A stretch of DNA of 64,000 nt, taken from NCBI RefSeq assembly GCF_000478275.1, contig NZ_ASJB01000042.1, positions 1 to 64,000 on the forward strand. Reading direction: 5' to 3'. Shown one piece after another: positions 1 through 10,500 of this stretch. The translations under genes were made by a program, and so were the position numbers. Below the pieces are notes generated by a model. That model was not told the origin of the DNA. It saw nothing but the letters and a program-made list of their open reading frames with translations, and did not search any database. This stretch comes from Amycolatopsis orientalis DSM 40040 = KCTC 9412 (lineage in GTDB: Bacteria; Actinomycetota; Actinomycetes; Mycobacteriales; Pseudonocardiaceae). Every line of letters starts with the position of its first letter. Within the stretch, counting starts at the first letter, position 1.

Positions 1-226
1 GAGCAGCGCTACGACGTCCCACCGAAGATCCTGATCACACCACGCTTAACTTAGCGGCATTGCCTTGTGGCCTGGGATGGACCTTTCTCGAACCCAACGC
101 CCAAGTTCGCTGATGATCGCCCACTGATTTCTTGACCACTCGAAGAGCGCTGATCGATCCGATCTGCGCTCTTCGCTATTTCGGCGCAATCCAGAACCAG
201 GCCCCCGAGCCGCACCACTCGGATCA

Positions 227-2923
227 TCAGGGCTTCGCTTGAACGTCGCTGAGACGCCGACGGACCTCGGCGGCTTTGTGAGAATAGCCGGCGTTGTCAT
301 AGACGGCGGCGGCTTCCTGCCAGCAACTGATGGCTTCGTCGGTGCGGCCGAGCCGGCGGAGGCAGGTCGCCAGGACATCCAGCGGGCCAGCGATGGTTTC
401 GTAGCGGTTGAGCGGTGTGCTGTGGCCGAGGGCTATCGCGTCCCGGCACAATGCGATCGCCTTCTCGGGGGCGCCGAGTTGACGCCAAGCACGCGCTAAG
501 TGTGTCAAAGCCGTCGCCTCACCGGTGAGATCTCCGGCTTGGCGGCGCAGGCGCAGACCTCGTTCGGCGTATTCGAGCGCGACCTGGCTGTGACCGAGGC
601 CGAGATGGGCGGTGCTGAGATTGCCTTCCACCACCGCCTCCCAGCGTACGGAGCCGATCTCCTTGCTCAACGGCAACGCCAGTTTGAGCAGCCTTACCGC
701 CTCCTGAAACCGGCCCTGTCGAAGCAATAGCAGGCCGCGACCGTTGAAGTCGGACACCCGAAGACGGGGGTCGTCGAGTTGCCGGACCAATGTGGCCGCA
801 TGGTCGAGGTCGGTTTGAGCCTGATCCCACCAGCCCAGATCACTAGCCGTTTCCCCTCGGTCAATCAGGAGAATTGCTTCCTGAGTGCGGTTGCCGACAC
901 GTTTGGCGGCGGTGATCCCGGCGTCGTGGGCTCGGATCCATTCTTGCGGGCTGCCCAGGGAACAGAGGAAGCGGCACGCATGAGCGAGAGGGATCGTGTG
1001 GTGATCGAGCCGCCGTTCGGCGGCGTGTTGGAGGGCGGCCAAGATGTTGGCACGTTCGGTGCCGAGCCAAGCCCATGCCTCGTCTGGGGTATCGATAAGG
1101 TGCGGGTGGCGGGGTACGGCCACGGCCGCCGGCATCTGCACGAACAGGTGATAGATGTAATGGTCGGCAGTGCAGACGGTGTAGGTGTAGAAGGTCAGTA
1201 AGGCTTCCAACGCCCGCTCCCGATCTTCGTCGGTGTCCTGGTGACGGGCTTGGTCGGCGGCGTAAGCGCGCAGTAGGTCGTGGAACCGGTACCGACCACC
1301 GGCCGTGGGCTCGATCAGATGCGCGCCGGCAAGCGCGGCCAGCAGGGGACGAGTGTCCATCGGCGCCAGTTCGGCGAGCACGGCGGCCGCGGGAAGGGAC
1401 AGGTCGGGGCCGGGGTGTAGGCCGAGTCGCCGGAACAGCCGAGCCTGCTCGGGCGGGAGCCGGCGATAGGACCAGTCGAAGACCGCTCGGACGGCGGCTC
1501 GCTCGTCGGCGAACTCGCTGAGGACGTCCAGCCGGGTGTGGTCGTCGGCCAGTTCGATCACGACGTCGGCGACCGTCAGATGCGGGTGGGCGGCTGCGCG
1601 GCTGGCCGCGACCCGCAGTGCCAACGGCAACCGCGCGCACTGCCGGATCAGCGCGGCGACCGCGTCCGGCTCGGCGGCGGCACGCTCGGCGCCGAGGATG
1701 CCGGTTACCAGGTCGAGCGCTTCGGGCGGAGTGAGCAAATCAAGGGTGAGGCGGTGAGCGGCGTCGGTGACGACGAGACCGGTGAGACTGTCGCGACTGG
1801 TGACCAGCACCATGCAGCCCGCCGTACCGGGCAGGAGGGGCCGGACCTGTTCGGCACTGTGCGCGTTGTCCAGCACGAGGAGCGTGCGCTTGCCCGCGAG
1901 CAGGGAGCGCAGCAGGGCCGCTTGGGCGTCGACGTCGGTAGGGATCGCGCGCGCCGCGACCCCCAAGGCCCGCAGGAACCCGCTGAGGGCTTCGCCGGAG
2001 GTGACCGGGGTTCCAGGACCGTATCCGCGCAGATTCACATGCAGTGTGCCGTCCGGGAAGCGGTCCTGTATCCGGTGGGCCCAGTGCAACGCGAGGGTGG
2101 TCTTACCCATCCCGCCCGCGCCGTCGACCGCGGTGATCACCACCGAACGTGGTCGCTCGTCGTACTGGCCGGGCTCGGGCGGGATCAAGGCGTCGAGCGC
2201 GGCCAGATGCTCCGCCCGCCCGGTGAAATCCCGCACCGATCCCGGAAGTTGCCGGGGAACCACTCGTCCCGAAATCACATTCGGATGTCCGGGGTGCGAT
2301 GCTCGGGTGAGCGCCGTCGTCGGATCCGGCGCGGCGGGGTAGGGATGATCGGGCAGGGTGATCCAGCCGGTTGTGGTGACCTCCTTGACCTCGACCGAAA
2401 CGGTGCGCCAGGTCGCGGGCGCGGCGCCGGGGGTGTGACGGATGACGTCGTCGAACAGCCAGTCCGACGCGATCACCGCCAGCACGCCGGGTGAGGCGGC
2501 GAGCGCGGTCTTCAGCGGAGGCGCGTCGCACAACCGGAACGCCAGAGTCAACGAAGACGACGTCACACCGTGCTCGTCGTAGCCGACTTCCCCGGCGTGG
2601 AGCGCGATCCGCAACCGGATCCGCTGCGCTTCCGGATGGGCGTCGTTGTGCACCCGCAAGCGCGTCACCAACGTCGGCAGCGCGGCCTCCACGAACACGG
2701 CTTTGTCGACCTCGCCGGGCACTAGGACGAATACCGCGTCTCCGCGGTCCTCGTGGTAGCAGTCTCGCCATACCACTCCGGTTGCGGTGAACGCCGCCTC
2801 GATGGCTTCGTAAAGCCCGTCGCGCACCGCCCGTTGGTGTGGCCCTGTCCGGCGCCGGTCCCCGAATCCCTCCACGTCGGCCACCACGATCAAGTGGTGC
2901 CGCGAACCGCGTCTCGCCACCAT
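227..2923 (-). CDS. NB-ARC/TPR regulatory protein with N-terminal nucleotide-cyclase-like domain
   Basis: Predicted signalling or regulatory STAND-type NTPase of 898 residues. Residues 1-190 resemble a class III nucleotidyl cyclase domain, with a metal-binding-type Asp in VVADVEGFG (D16) and a second Asp near D62; whether it is catalytic is doubtful. An NB-ARC domain follows, with Walker A GAGGMGKTT (268-276), Walker B LLVLDNA (348-354) and the sensor-like VTSRDSL. The C-terminal third is helical TPR repeats. The start at 2923 is chosen because GAGGAGGG lies just upstream, whereas an in-frame start 25 codons earlier has no ribosome site. The arrangement is common in actinomycete regulators, but the ligand and target are unknown. 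It stands alone, divergent from nothing obvious, and I see no link to the NRPS cluster. Confidence 0.85.
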   Translation of the reverse strand: MVARRGSRHHLIVVADVEGFGDRRRTGPHQRAVRDGLYEAIEAAFTATGVVWRDCYHEDRGDAVFVLVPGEVDKAVFVEAALPTLVTRLRVHNDAHPEAQRIRLRIALHAGEVGYDEHGVTSSSLTLAFRLCDAPPLKTALAASPGVLAVIASDWLFDDVIRHTPGAAPATWRTVSVEVKEVTTTGWITLPDHPYPAAPDPTTALTRASHPGHPNVISGRVVPRQLPGSVRDFTGRAEHLAALDALIPPEPGQYDERPRSVVITAVDGAGGMGKTTLALHWAHRIQDRFPDGTLHVNLRGYGPGTPVTSGEALSGFLRALGVAARAIPTDVDAQAALLRSLLAGKRTLLVLDNAHSAEQVRPLLPGTAGCMVLVTSRDSLTGLVVTDAAHRLTLDLLTPPEALDLVTGILGAERAAAEPDAVAALIRQCARLPLALRVAASRAAAHPHLTVADVVIELADDHTRLDVLSEFADERAAVRAVFDWSYRRLPPEQARLFRRLGLHPGPDLSLPAAAVLAELAPMDTRPLLAALAGAHLIEPTAGGRYRFHDLLRAYAADQARHQDTDEDRERALEALLTFYTYTVCTADHYIYHLFVQMPAAVAVPRHPHLIDTPDEAWAWLGTERANILAALQHAAERRLDHHTIPLAHACRFLCSLGSPQEWIRAHDAGITAAKRVGNRTQEAILLIDRGETASDLGWWDQAQTDLDHAATLVRQLDDPRLRVSDFNGRGLLLLRQGRFQEAVRLLKLALPLSKEIGSVRWEAVVEGNLSTAHLGLGHSQVALEYAERGLRLRRQAGDLTGEATALTHLARAWRQLGAPEKAIALCRDAIALGHSTPLNRYETIAGPLDVLATCLRRLGRTDEAISCWQEAAAVYDNAGYSHKAAEVRRRLSDVQAKP

Positions 2924-3157
2924 CGCCGCTCCCTCCTCGGCCCCTGGGCCAAGGGTCTCAGGGAAAGCGATGCGGGGATACAGCGCACGTTTCCACAAGA
3001 GGCCGTGAGCAGTAAGAAGCGTTCTCTTGAGAAGCCAGCCACCAGTGGTGGACTTGCCTGCCTTGAGGCTTCCGGTGGTTTCGACGGGTCCTCGAAGGTG
3101 AAGGTCGAGTTTCCTCGGCTGAACCGAGGGAAGGGGCCTTCACGCCCTGAGTGCGGG

Positions 3158-3595
3158 CTAGCGCGGAGTTGTCAGCAACGTCGGCGTCGGCGGTATCGAG
3201 GCACGGTCGACGGAGAAGACGGCGAGGAAGTAGTTCGCCTGCACACAGTTGACGTTCTCCCCGCCGGTGAGGTCCGCGGTCAGCGTTCCGTGCTCGACGA
3301 TCAGCTCGGCGCCGTCCTCGGCGCAGCCGGGCACGACGAAGGCGAAGCCGCGCCGATCGGGCGGCGGCGCGAACGACAGAGCGGCACGCACTTTGTCCGG
3401 TTTCGAGTTCCCGGCGCGCTCCAGGGTTCGCTGGAACTCCCGAGCTTCGGCCGTGCCCAGTTCCGTGGGCGCCACATTCACCAGCCCGGCGGACGAGCCG
3501 AGTGCTGTGAAGGCTTCCAGCCTCGCCTGTCCCGCACCCGCACCGGCCCCACATCCCGCCACCAGCAGCAGAAGACACCCCGCGATCCATCTCAT
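3158..3595 (-). CDS. small putative lipoprotein
   Basis: A 145-residue protein of unknown function, predicted to be a membrane-anchored lipoprotein. Starting at the Met at 3595 gives a short charged N-terminus, a hydrophobic stretch and the lipobox LVAGC with Cys15 as the lipidation site, followed by a Gly/Ala-rich spacer. The mature part has two further Cys residues (in PGCAED and NVNCVQ) that could form a disulfide. A longer reading frame upstream exists but would bury the signal peptide, so I reject it. No strong ribosome-binding site is visible, so the start rests on the signal peptide. I do not recognise the mature domain. Confidence 0.6.
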   Translation of the reverse strand: MRWIAGCLLLLVAGCGAGAGAGQARLEAFTALGSSAGLVNVAPTELGTAEAREFQRTLERAGNSKPDKVRAALSFAPPPDRRGFAFVVPGCAEDGAELIVEHGTLTADLTGGENVNCVQANYFLAVFSVDRASIPPTPTLLTTPR

Positions 3596-3698
3596 GTGCA
3601 CAGGACGGAGCAGACCGGTCCTCCGGTTGCACCGCGCGGTGGTCGACGCTACCGCACCCGTCCGGCGGACCGATCTGTCACCATTCCCGTCGTGCTGG

Positions 3699-4000
3699 CG
3701 TGTTCTCGGATTATCACCCGCGACCTCGGTATTGAACATCGAGCCGTATTTCGACCAGCCCTTCTACGTCGGTTACTCGGTCGCGGGTTACGAACTCGCC
3801 CTCGATCCCGCCCTCGACCCCGAAATCGGCCCGATCACCTGTTGGGGCGTCGAGGCCGATGAAGAGGCGCTGCTCGCCGCCGGGGCGACTTCACATTCCG
3901 GGGTCGAAGAGGTCGGCGGGGACATCAAGGTCGCCGTCGTCCGCACTCCCGACGGAAATCTGGTCGCCTGATTCACAACCCGCATTTCAAGGTCGAATAA
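3699..4000 (+). pseudogene. VOC/glyoxalase-family fragment, 5'-truncated and frameshifted
   Basis: The + strand encodes a clear C-terminal half of a VOC (glyoxalase/bleomycin-resistance-like) domain: RVLGLSPAT, then NIEPYFDQPFYVGYSVAGYE, a CWGVEADEEALLAAGA segment and GDIKVAVVRTPDGNLVA, where a TGA at 3969-3971 stops the frame. Shifting by one base continues the expected ending LIHNPHFKVE to a TAA at 3998-4000, so a single-base deletion seems to have split the gene. The N-terminal strand of the domain (about 20-25 residues) and a start codon are missing. The fragment also runs into the upstream region of the neighbouring lipoprotein gene. I read it as a dead gene; a sequencing error could explain the frameshift but not the missing start. 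Confidence 0.6.
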
Positions 4001-4027
4001 GGACGTTCCGCGCCGAGAACCCCGGCC

Positions 4028-4594
4028 TCAGCACGGCTGCACGTTGGCGACGAAGCTGAAGGTGGTCAGGGCCACGCCCGTCCGGGTGCCCGCTTCCGAG
4101 CTGTTGGTGTCCCCGACGAAGGACCATTCACTGACGAAGCTGTCCGTGACCTGACCCGCGAACACGTCGACCGCGTGGTCGGTGTCGCGGTAGCGGATTT
4201 CCTCATAGCCTCCCCGGCTGACACTCTGGACACACTGGCCCGCCGGCGCCACGTAGATCAGGAAGTCGGGTGAGGTTCCACGCACGTGCGTGAAGTCCGC
4301 CCTCGTTTCGATCGCGTCCATGAAGATCCTGACCCGCAACCGATTCGTCCCCACTCCTTCCAGGGTCGAGTTGGCGAAGACGTCCGGGCCATGCCCGTTG
4401 AATTCGTCGTCTCCTCCGACCCGCGGCGGGATGAAGCGGTTGTCCACCGGGATCCGCTTGGCCGGGATGACCACCGACGCGAATGTGCCGGCTTTCCCTT
4501 GTCCCACCGAGCCGGGTGACGCACTGGCCGACGGCGCGACGGACAACCCGGCGACGGCCGCCACCGCACCGATACTGATCACTGACTTTCGCAT
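4028..4594 (-). CDS. secreted protein of unknown function
   Basis: A 188-residue exported protein. The start at 4594 has a good ribosome site (AGGGGAGA, about 6 bases upstream) and begins a classic Sec signal peptide: MRKS, a hydrophobic core, and a likely cut after SASA near residue 26. The mature protein is beta-rich in appearance, with conserved-looking stretches GGDDEFNGHGPDVFANSTLE, RYRDTDHAVDVF and a repeated FVSEWSFVGDT/SEAGTRTGVALTTFSF ending. One Cys lies mid-protein (GQCVQS) and one is the last residue, so a disulfide closing the chain is plausible. I do not know the family. It is monocistronic; no functional link to its neighbours is apparent. Confidence 0.75.
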   Translation of the reverse strand: MRKSVISIGAVAAVAGLSVAPSASASPGSVGQGKAGTFASVVIPAKRIPVDNRFIPPRVGGDDEFNGHGPDVFANSTLEGVGTNRLRVRIFMDAIETRADFTHVRGTSPDFLIYVAPAGQCVQSVSRGGYEEIRYRDTDHAVDVFAGQVTDSFVSEWSFVGDTNSSEAGTRTGVALTTFSFVANVQPC

Positions 4595-4946
4595 GACATT
4601 CTCCCCTGGTCGCTCTTGCCGGGCTTCGTTTTCGTGACCCGCTTCGAGAGGCAGATCGCGCGGGTGACGGTGGTATCGATGTCCGAATCCGGTCACAGCG
4701 CGAACTGCCCTGCGCTCACTGTGGCAAGGGCCGTCGACAAGCCGTCGACATCCGGTCGACAGCGCTTCACCGAGGAAGGAAGTCGTGATGACCGTTCCCG
4801 CTGCTGGCCGCCGCCGGGGGCCAGGTCGCGCACCGGACGATCCCGTGGCGGTCTTCGCCCCCGGCCCGGACCGCGCCCACCTCTCCGAGGTGACCTGGCC
4901 CGCGCCTGCCATGGAGCCTTTCCATCCTGGGGTTCCGAGGTGGGGA

Positions 4947-4992
4947 GTCGTGAGTGGTAAGTGTCGTTAGAACGACACTTACCACTCACGAC
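4947..4992. repeat. perfect palindrome, family A (AG centre), copy 1
   Basis: Two 22-base arms (4947-4968 and 4971-4992) are exact inverted copies separated only by AG. The outer part GTCGTGAGTG and the core GTT-AG-AAC recur at 13104-13147 and 18965-19014 with different middle sequences, so this is a repeat family and not a chance hairpin. There is no U-tract; it may serve as an I-shaped terminator for the leftward gene at 5378-7432. Confidence 0.9.
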
Positions 4993-5091
4993 CAGGTCCT
5001 CAATCCTCCACGCTCGCGCATGCCACGTCGCAGGTCAGAGCCGTTGCCCCCACGACCCCGCTCCCTCGCAACCTGGCGCCGGGTGGGAGGG

Positions 5092-5172
5092 GCTGAAGGG
5101 GCCCTTCGTCTCATCTCACGCGGCGAAGGGCGCTTTCCCCGCATGCGATGCGGGGAAAGCGCCCTTCAGCCC
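5092..5172. repeat. 81-bp repeat element, intergenic copy
   Basis: An 81-base element bounded by GCTGAAGG and its inverse CCTTCAGC. Its right half is a strong hairpin: 20-base arms at 5125-5144 and 5148-5167 are perfect inverted copies around GCG. The whole element aligns without gaps to 52860-52940 inside the large NRPS gene, sharing both ends and the central CCGCATGCGATGCG. It lies in non-coding DNA downstream of the SARP gene and may also act as a terminator. The short terminal inverted repeats suggest a small non-autonomous, REP- or MITE-like element. Confidence 0.85.
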
Positions 5173-5336
5173 CAAGCCACTGTTCGGCGAGACCCTCTCG
5201 GCCGAGGCCGAAGCACTGTCCGCCCGAATGCGCGCGCCTGGACGGCGTTGAGGTCACCACCTACCCGGAAGAAGCCTCCCGGCTGATCTGGCACGACCAC
5301 ACCTTCCCCGCACTGCCGCTGATCGGCCATCGGTGA
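5173..5336 (+). pseudogene. decayed coding remnant, family unknown
   Basis: Directly after the repeat element the + strand reads KPLFGETLSAEAEALSARMR and then, after a frame change near 5245, LDGVEVTTYPEEASRLIW followed by HDHTFPALPLIGHR and a TGA at 5334-5336. The codon usage and the protein-like composition in both halves suggest the tail of a gene broken by a small indel, with its front replaced by the repeat. I cannot assign a family. This is the only protein-like content of the 783-base space between 4595 and 5377; the rest holds the two repeats. Confidence 0.35.
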
Positions 5337-5377
5337 CTGCGGAGACCACGATTCTTTCTCGCCGCGAGCGCAACTCC

Positions 5378-7432
5378 TCAGCGCCCTGAGCGCAGCAGAG
5401 CCGTGGCCTCCGCATAACGCTCTTCGCAGACGGCGACAGCGGGCCAGTGCGCCAAGGCGAGGTTGTGCTGGATCGCGGTGTGCAGATGCCGCACGGCCCG
5501 TTCCGGGGCGCCCATGGCCATCGCGGCGACACCCAGGGGATAGTGGGCCGATCCGAAGCAGGCGACGGCGAGGCTGGCCATCACCGGCAGGTCCGCGAAC
5601 GGACTGAGCAGTTCGTAGACCCGTGCCGCCGTTTCGGCGTCACCCAGCCGGTAGGCGGCTTCCGCGACGCCGTTCATCGAGACCATCCAGGTGCTCGACC
5701 GGGGCAGTTCCGCCAGATCGGAGCCGACCAGGCCGGCGAGTGAGCTCGCCGCCTTCCGCCGGTCCCCTGCCACCGCGGCGGCCGCGGCCCGCGCCGCGAA
5801 GTACGAATTGTCGACAGTGGACAGCGTCGACGAATGCACGAGCCGGTCGAGCAGTGGCAGCACCTCCTCGAGCCTGCCCTGAAACCACCGGATCGCGACC
5901 AGATGCGCGCCGTACCAGCCCATGGCGTCGGCGTCGCCCACGGTCTCCCCGAGTTCCGCACAGACCTGCGCTTGTCTCTCGGCCTCGTCGAACCGGCCCG
6001 CCCGGATCGTCAGCATCACCTCGAGGGCGTCCGCCACGAAACGCGCCGCGAGGAAATCGTCCTCGGCGAGGGCTTGACGCAGTTCCCCCAGCCGTCGTTC
6101 GGCGTGCGGATGGCCGGCGAGGAACAGGTCGACGGTGTGCCACACCAGGCCCATCAGACGGTCACCGCGACGGCCGGTGCGGGCGCTTTCGCCGATCAGC
6201 TCCCTGGCCAGCGTCTGCCTCAGCCGTCCGTGGTCCGGGCCGAGCAGGCAGTGGTGGGCGAGGCTCAGCGCCTCCGCGTGTGCCACCGGATCGTCGGCGA
6301 GCCGGGTTTCCTCAAGTACTGCCAGGATTTCCGAATGCCGGGACGCCCGGTAGTCGATCTCTCCCGCGAGCCGGACCCGCAGCCGTAGTGCCAGCGGAGA
6401 CTCCTTGCCGACCGCGGAAAGCGCGGTTCTCAACCGGGTCTGCATCTGCTGGGTGCCGGTGGCCGTGCGATGTTCGTGCACCCACAGGCCGGACAGTCCC
6501 AGCATCGCGCGCGCCAGGCTCTCTCCGTCGCCCGCCTGCTCCGCCAGGTTGTAGGCGGTTTCGAAATGCCGCCTGCTGGTGCGCAGATCGCCTTTGCCGA
6601 GAAGGGCGGCTTCACCGTCGGTGAGCGGACCGGAGTCGCCGGTTTCCGGAGCCAGCAATTTCTTGTCTTGAGAGAGGATTCGCCGTTGAATCACGGACAG
6701 CTCGGGCGAAGGTTCGACTCCGGACTCCTCGAGCAGCAGCAGCCGCGCCCGCTGGAACGTCCGGAGCGCGTCGGCCTGTCTTCCCGCGCGGTACAGGGCC
6801 AGCATCAGATGTCCCCATAACCGTTCGTGCCCAGGATGGGCGAAGGTCAACGCCTCCAGTTCCGCGACCAGTTCCCTTCCTCCCCCGGCGGCGAGATTCG
6901 CGGCGATCCGATCTTCCACGGCGTTCTGACGCAGTCGTGCCAATCGGATCGACTCGGCGTCGAGAGCGGCGACGTCGGAGAATTCACCGTAGGCGGGGCC
7001 ACGCCACAGATTCAGTGCCGCGACAAGCCGCTCGGCCGCGAGGACGGGCTGCCCGGCGTCGAGCGCCCGGCGCCCCGCGGCCGCCAAACCTTCGAACCGC
7101 ACCGCGTCGATCACTTCGGGATCCAGGCGCAGAAGGTACCCGGGCGCCCGGGTCACGATCGGATCGCCGCCGAGTGCCTCCGCCGCGGGCTGAAGGTATT
7201 TGCGCAGCCGGGAAACGTAGGTGCGCACGGTCCGGTCGGCGTCGTGCGGGGCACGCGGACCCCACAATTGCCCGACCAGAGCGGCGACGCTCACCGCGCG
7301 GCCGTCCGCGATCCCGAGCAGGACGAGCAGGGCCCGCAGGCGCGGTCCGCCGAGGTCGAGCACCGTGCCGCCGACCGCGACCTCGAACGGACCGAGCACC
7401 CGGAAGTCGACGCCGTGCGAAATGCCGCTCAC
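5378..7432 (-). CDS. SARP/AfsR-type BTAD transcriptional regulator
   Basis: A 684-residue transcriptional activator candidate. Residues 10-100 form an OmpR-type winged-helix DNA-binding domain (FRVLGPFEV, then RTVRTYVSRLRKYL and APGYLL). Residues 107-253 are a bacterial transcriptional activation domain (AERLVAALNLWRG, ALYRAGRQADAL, FQRARLLLLEESGVEPSPEL). About 430 residues of TPR-like helices follow, with no NB-ARC domain between, so it is a large SARP without the STAND NTPase. Start is GTG at 7432 with AGGGGG upstream. Such proteins usually activate secondary-metabolite genes, but this one lies 6 kb from the cluster beyond a xylanase gene, so control of the NRPS genes is possible, not shown. 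It is divergent from the NACHT gene. Confidence 0.85.
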   Translation of the reverse strand: MSGISHGVDFRVLGPFEVAVGGTVLDLGGPRLRALLVLLGIADGRAVSVAALVGQLWGPRAPHDADRTVRTYVSRLRKYLQPAAEALGGDPIVTRAPGYLLRLDPEVIDAVRFEGLAAAGRRALDAGQPVLAAERLVAALNLWRGPAYGEFSDVAALDAESIRLARLRQNAVEDRIAANLAAGGGRELVAELEALTFAHPGHERLWGHLMLALYRAGRQADALRTFQRARLLLLEESGVEPSPELSVIQRRILSQDKKLLAPETGDSGPLTDGEAALLGKGDLRTSRRHFETAYNLAEQAGDGESLARAMLGLSGLWVHEHRTATGTQQMQTRLRTALSAVGKESPLALRLRVRLAGEIDYRASRHSEILAVLEETRLADDPVAHAEALSLAHHCLLGPDHGRLRQTLARELIGESARTGRRGDRLMGLVWHTVDLFLAGHPHAERRLGELRQALAEDDFLAARFVADALEVMLTIRAGRFDEAERQAQVCAELGETVGDADAMGWYGAHLVAIRWFQGRLEEVLPLLDRLVHSSTLSTVDNSYFAARAAAAAVAGDRRKAASSLAGLVGSDLAELPRSSTWMVSMNGVAEAAYRLGDAETAARVYELLSPFADLPVMASLAVACFGSAHYPLGVAAMAMGAPERAVRHLHTAIQHNLALAHWPAVAVCEERYAEATALLRSGR

Positions 7433-7597
7433 ACAGGCCCCCTAGACCAGGACGAATCCTTCATCCGATCTGACAGGAGCGGCGATCCGGGCCTCAGATA
7501 CGCGATACTCCGCCGGTTCCCCGTGACATCGGCTTCGACCGTTTCGCGGTGAGCAGTCCGCTGGCAGAATCGGCGGCCTGCCGAGGGAGGGTATGGG

Positions 7598-10500
7598 GTG
7601 GCGACGAAGCTGACCTATCGGGACGCCGTCAGGATTCTGGGTACCGGGCACAGTTCGCTGGTTCAGCGGCTTGACAAGCTGTTCGGCGGCTTGCTGCTCG
7701 CCGCGACACCGTTCTTGCCGGAACTGCTTTCGATCTTCGACGCGAAGGCCGAGTTGGTGCGGCTGACCGACGAACTGGTCGCGCGAGGCATAGACAAGCG
7801 CCGGAAAATGAGTCAGTTCGATCGGATCCAGCGGCTCCACGCGGCACGCGGGGTGCTGATGGTCACCGCCTATTTCGACGCGCTGGAGCGCGAGAAACTT
7901 CCCTTCAGGTTCGACGCCTTGAAAGTCTCACGCGCCGATTCACTGGCCCTGGCGGGCGCCGGAACCCCGGCGAACTCACTGGCCGAGGCCGCGGAGGCCC
8001 TGGTCCAGACCGAACTTCCCCTGCTGGGACTGACTTCGGACAGCGTCGGTCTCCGGTCGGACCTGGACCGGTTCTATCGCGCCCTGAGCCATCGTCTCGA
8101 CAATTTCCTGCGAGGGCTGGCCGTCTGGGATTCCTTGAACGAAGCCCAGAAGTCCCACACCAGTGGCGTACTGCAGCTGGCGATCCCCTCGGCGATCTCG
8201 AACTTCGACGCTTCGATGCAGCGCCTGGCGGTGGAATCGCCCGAATTCGCCGTCTGGTTGACCCTTTCCGGCCATCGGTCGAGCCGGGACCGCCTGGAGG
8301 ACGTGCATCGCGCCGTACAGGACCTGCTCACGCGGGCGGAGCCGGTCGACCAGGTCACCCCCGCGCTCCAGGCGATCGTGCGCTGCAATCGCGCCGTTCT
8401 GGGCCGCAAGCTCCTCGCTTCGGCGGAACTCCCCCGGGGCCTCGACGCGCCCGAAATCGATCGCGCGTACGTCAACCCGAACTTCCGGATGGCGGACACC
8501 GTGTCCGGCACCCCGATCAACGACGAGGATTTCTGGGCAGGGCAACGAGTATGTGAGGACTTCGAAAGATTCCTGCTCGGCTACCTCTCCACTCCGTGGG
8601 CTTGGCTCAAACCCATGGTCATCCTGGGACATCCCGGTGCCGGGAAGTCCTTGCTGACCGTGGTGCAGGCCGCCAGGCTTCCTTCGCCGGACTTCATCTC
8701 GGTGAGGGTCGCCCTGCGCGATGTACCGGCGGACGTTTCGATTCACGAACAGATCGAACGCGCCATCCGGCTGTCCACCCACGAAACGACGACGTGGCCG
8801 GATTTCGCCAGATCGGCGGGCAGCTCACTGCTGGTGCTGTTCCTGGACGGTTTCGACGAGCTGCTTCAGGCGACAGGCGTGAGCAGATCCGACTATCTGC
8901 TCCAGGTCAAGCATTTCCAGGAGATCGAAGAAACCCAGGGCAGGCACGTGGCGGTGATCATCACCAGCCGTGTCACGGTCGCGGACCGCATGCGGCTCCC
9001 GGCGAGCGTGCTGACGGTGCGCCTGGAACCGTTCGATCTCGCTCAGGTGGGTCAGTGGCTGGAGGTGTGGAACGAAGTCAACCGGGAACACCTGTCGAAC
9101 GGAGGACACGGCCCGCTCGGTGTGCAGGTCGTCGAACCGTATTTCGACCTGGCCTCCCAGCCCCTGCTGCTGCTCATGCTGGCGGTGTACGACGCCGAGA
9201 GCGGCGCGTTGCGCCATACGCGGAGGAAGCTGAGCCAGACCGAACTCTACGAACGCCTGCTGGGTCAGTTCGCCCGGCGCCAGGTCGCCAAGACCGATCG
9301 TCACGTCTCCGTCGAGGACGCCACCGTCCGGCAGGAGCTGATGGTGCTGTCGATCGTCGCGCTGGGGATGTTCAACCGGGGCGCGCAGTGGATCACCGAC
9401 TCACAACTGGCCGAAGACCTGGCAGCGTTGCAGATCGTCGCCCCCGCGGAGAAGACGGTCACCGACGAGCACCAGCTCCTGGCCAGTGAGGCCAAGAACG
9501 CACTCGGCCGCTTCTATTTCGTCCATCGGGCACGCACTTCCCTGGACGACCGGGAGCTGGGCACCTACGAGTTCATGCACGCGACGTTCGGCGAGTTTCT
9601 CGTCGTACGGCTGGTCTGGCGCTGTCTCTTGGACATGGTGGAAAGACTGAGACACGAGAATTCCCGGCTTTTCACCACCGGGCAGCGTGCCGACGATGTC
9701 GAACTCCGGGCCTTTCTCTCGTGGTCGCTGCTGTCGACGCGTTCGACCACGATCGACTATCTGCGGGAACTCGCCGCCGGTGTGTCGGAGAACCAGCGTC
9801 CGGCCCTGCGAGCCGCCCTGCTCACCGCCTTCCACGGGCTGCACCGGCCGGAGGTCAACACCGTCTACCGCGGTTACGTGCCCGCCACCATGACGGCCAC
9901 CGCCCGCTTGGCCACCTACGGCGCCAACCTGCTGCTGTTGCTGATGACGATCGGCGCCAAAGTGACCTCGAAGGAGTTGTATCCCGATTCGCGGGACCAC
10001 GTCGACGAATGGACGCGCACGCTGTACTTCTGGCGGTCCCAGCTGCGCCCTGGCGAGTGGGACAGCCTGCTGGAACGTTACCGCGCGCTTCGCCTCGGAG
10101 AGGCCGAAACATCCGCTGTGCTCCTGGTCTCCCGGTCCGACCGGACCGAAGCGGAACGGTCACCCGGACTCTCGTGGGCGCCCGAGGCCGCACGCGCCGT
10201 TCTGCGGATTCCGACCGACATCCTGCGGTCGGCCGAGATCATCTGCGACCGGAATCTGGACCTCGCCGTCAACGCGCTCGGCGATCCGGCCGGTCTGCCC
10301 AGCCGGATGATCTCCGTGTACTTCGCGGATTCAGGGAACGTCTGGTCTGTTTCCGGCGAGCTCGCGAGGGCCGCTTCGTTTCATTCTTCGCTGACACCCC
10401 GAAAAGAACGGATGGCGGTCTTCGAACGGCTGGCCACCGTCGGCAGACTCGCACTGGCGACGAACGAGGACTGGGGACAGCAGTTCGCGTCCCAGGTGTC

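Noticed and set aside
4595..5377. Small + and - strand genes in this gap
   Set aside because: The frames cross the two palindromic repeats and have no ribosome sites; only the short decayed fragment at 5173-5336 looks protein-like.
5378..7432. SARP gene as a confirmed cluster-specific activator
   Set aside because: It is separated from the first cluster gene by about 6 kb of unrelated genes and I see no repeated heptamer operator before cluster genes, so the link is not claimed.
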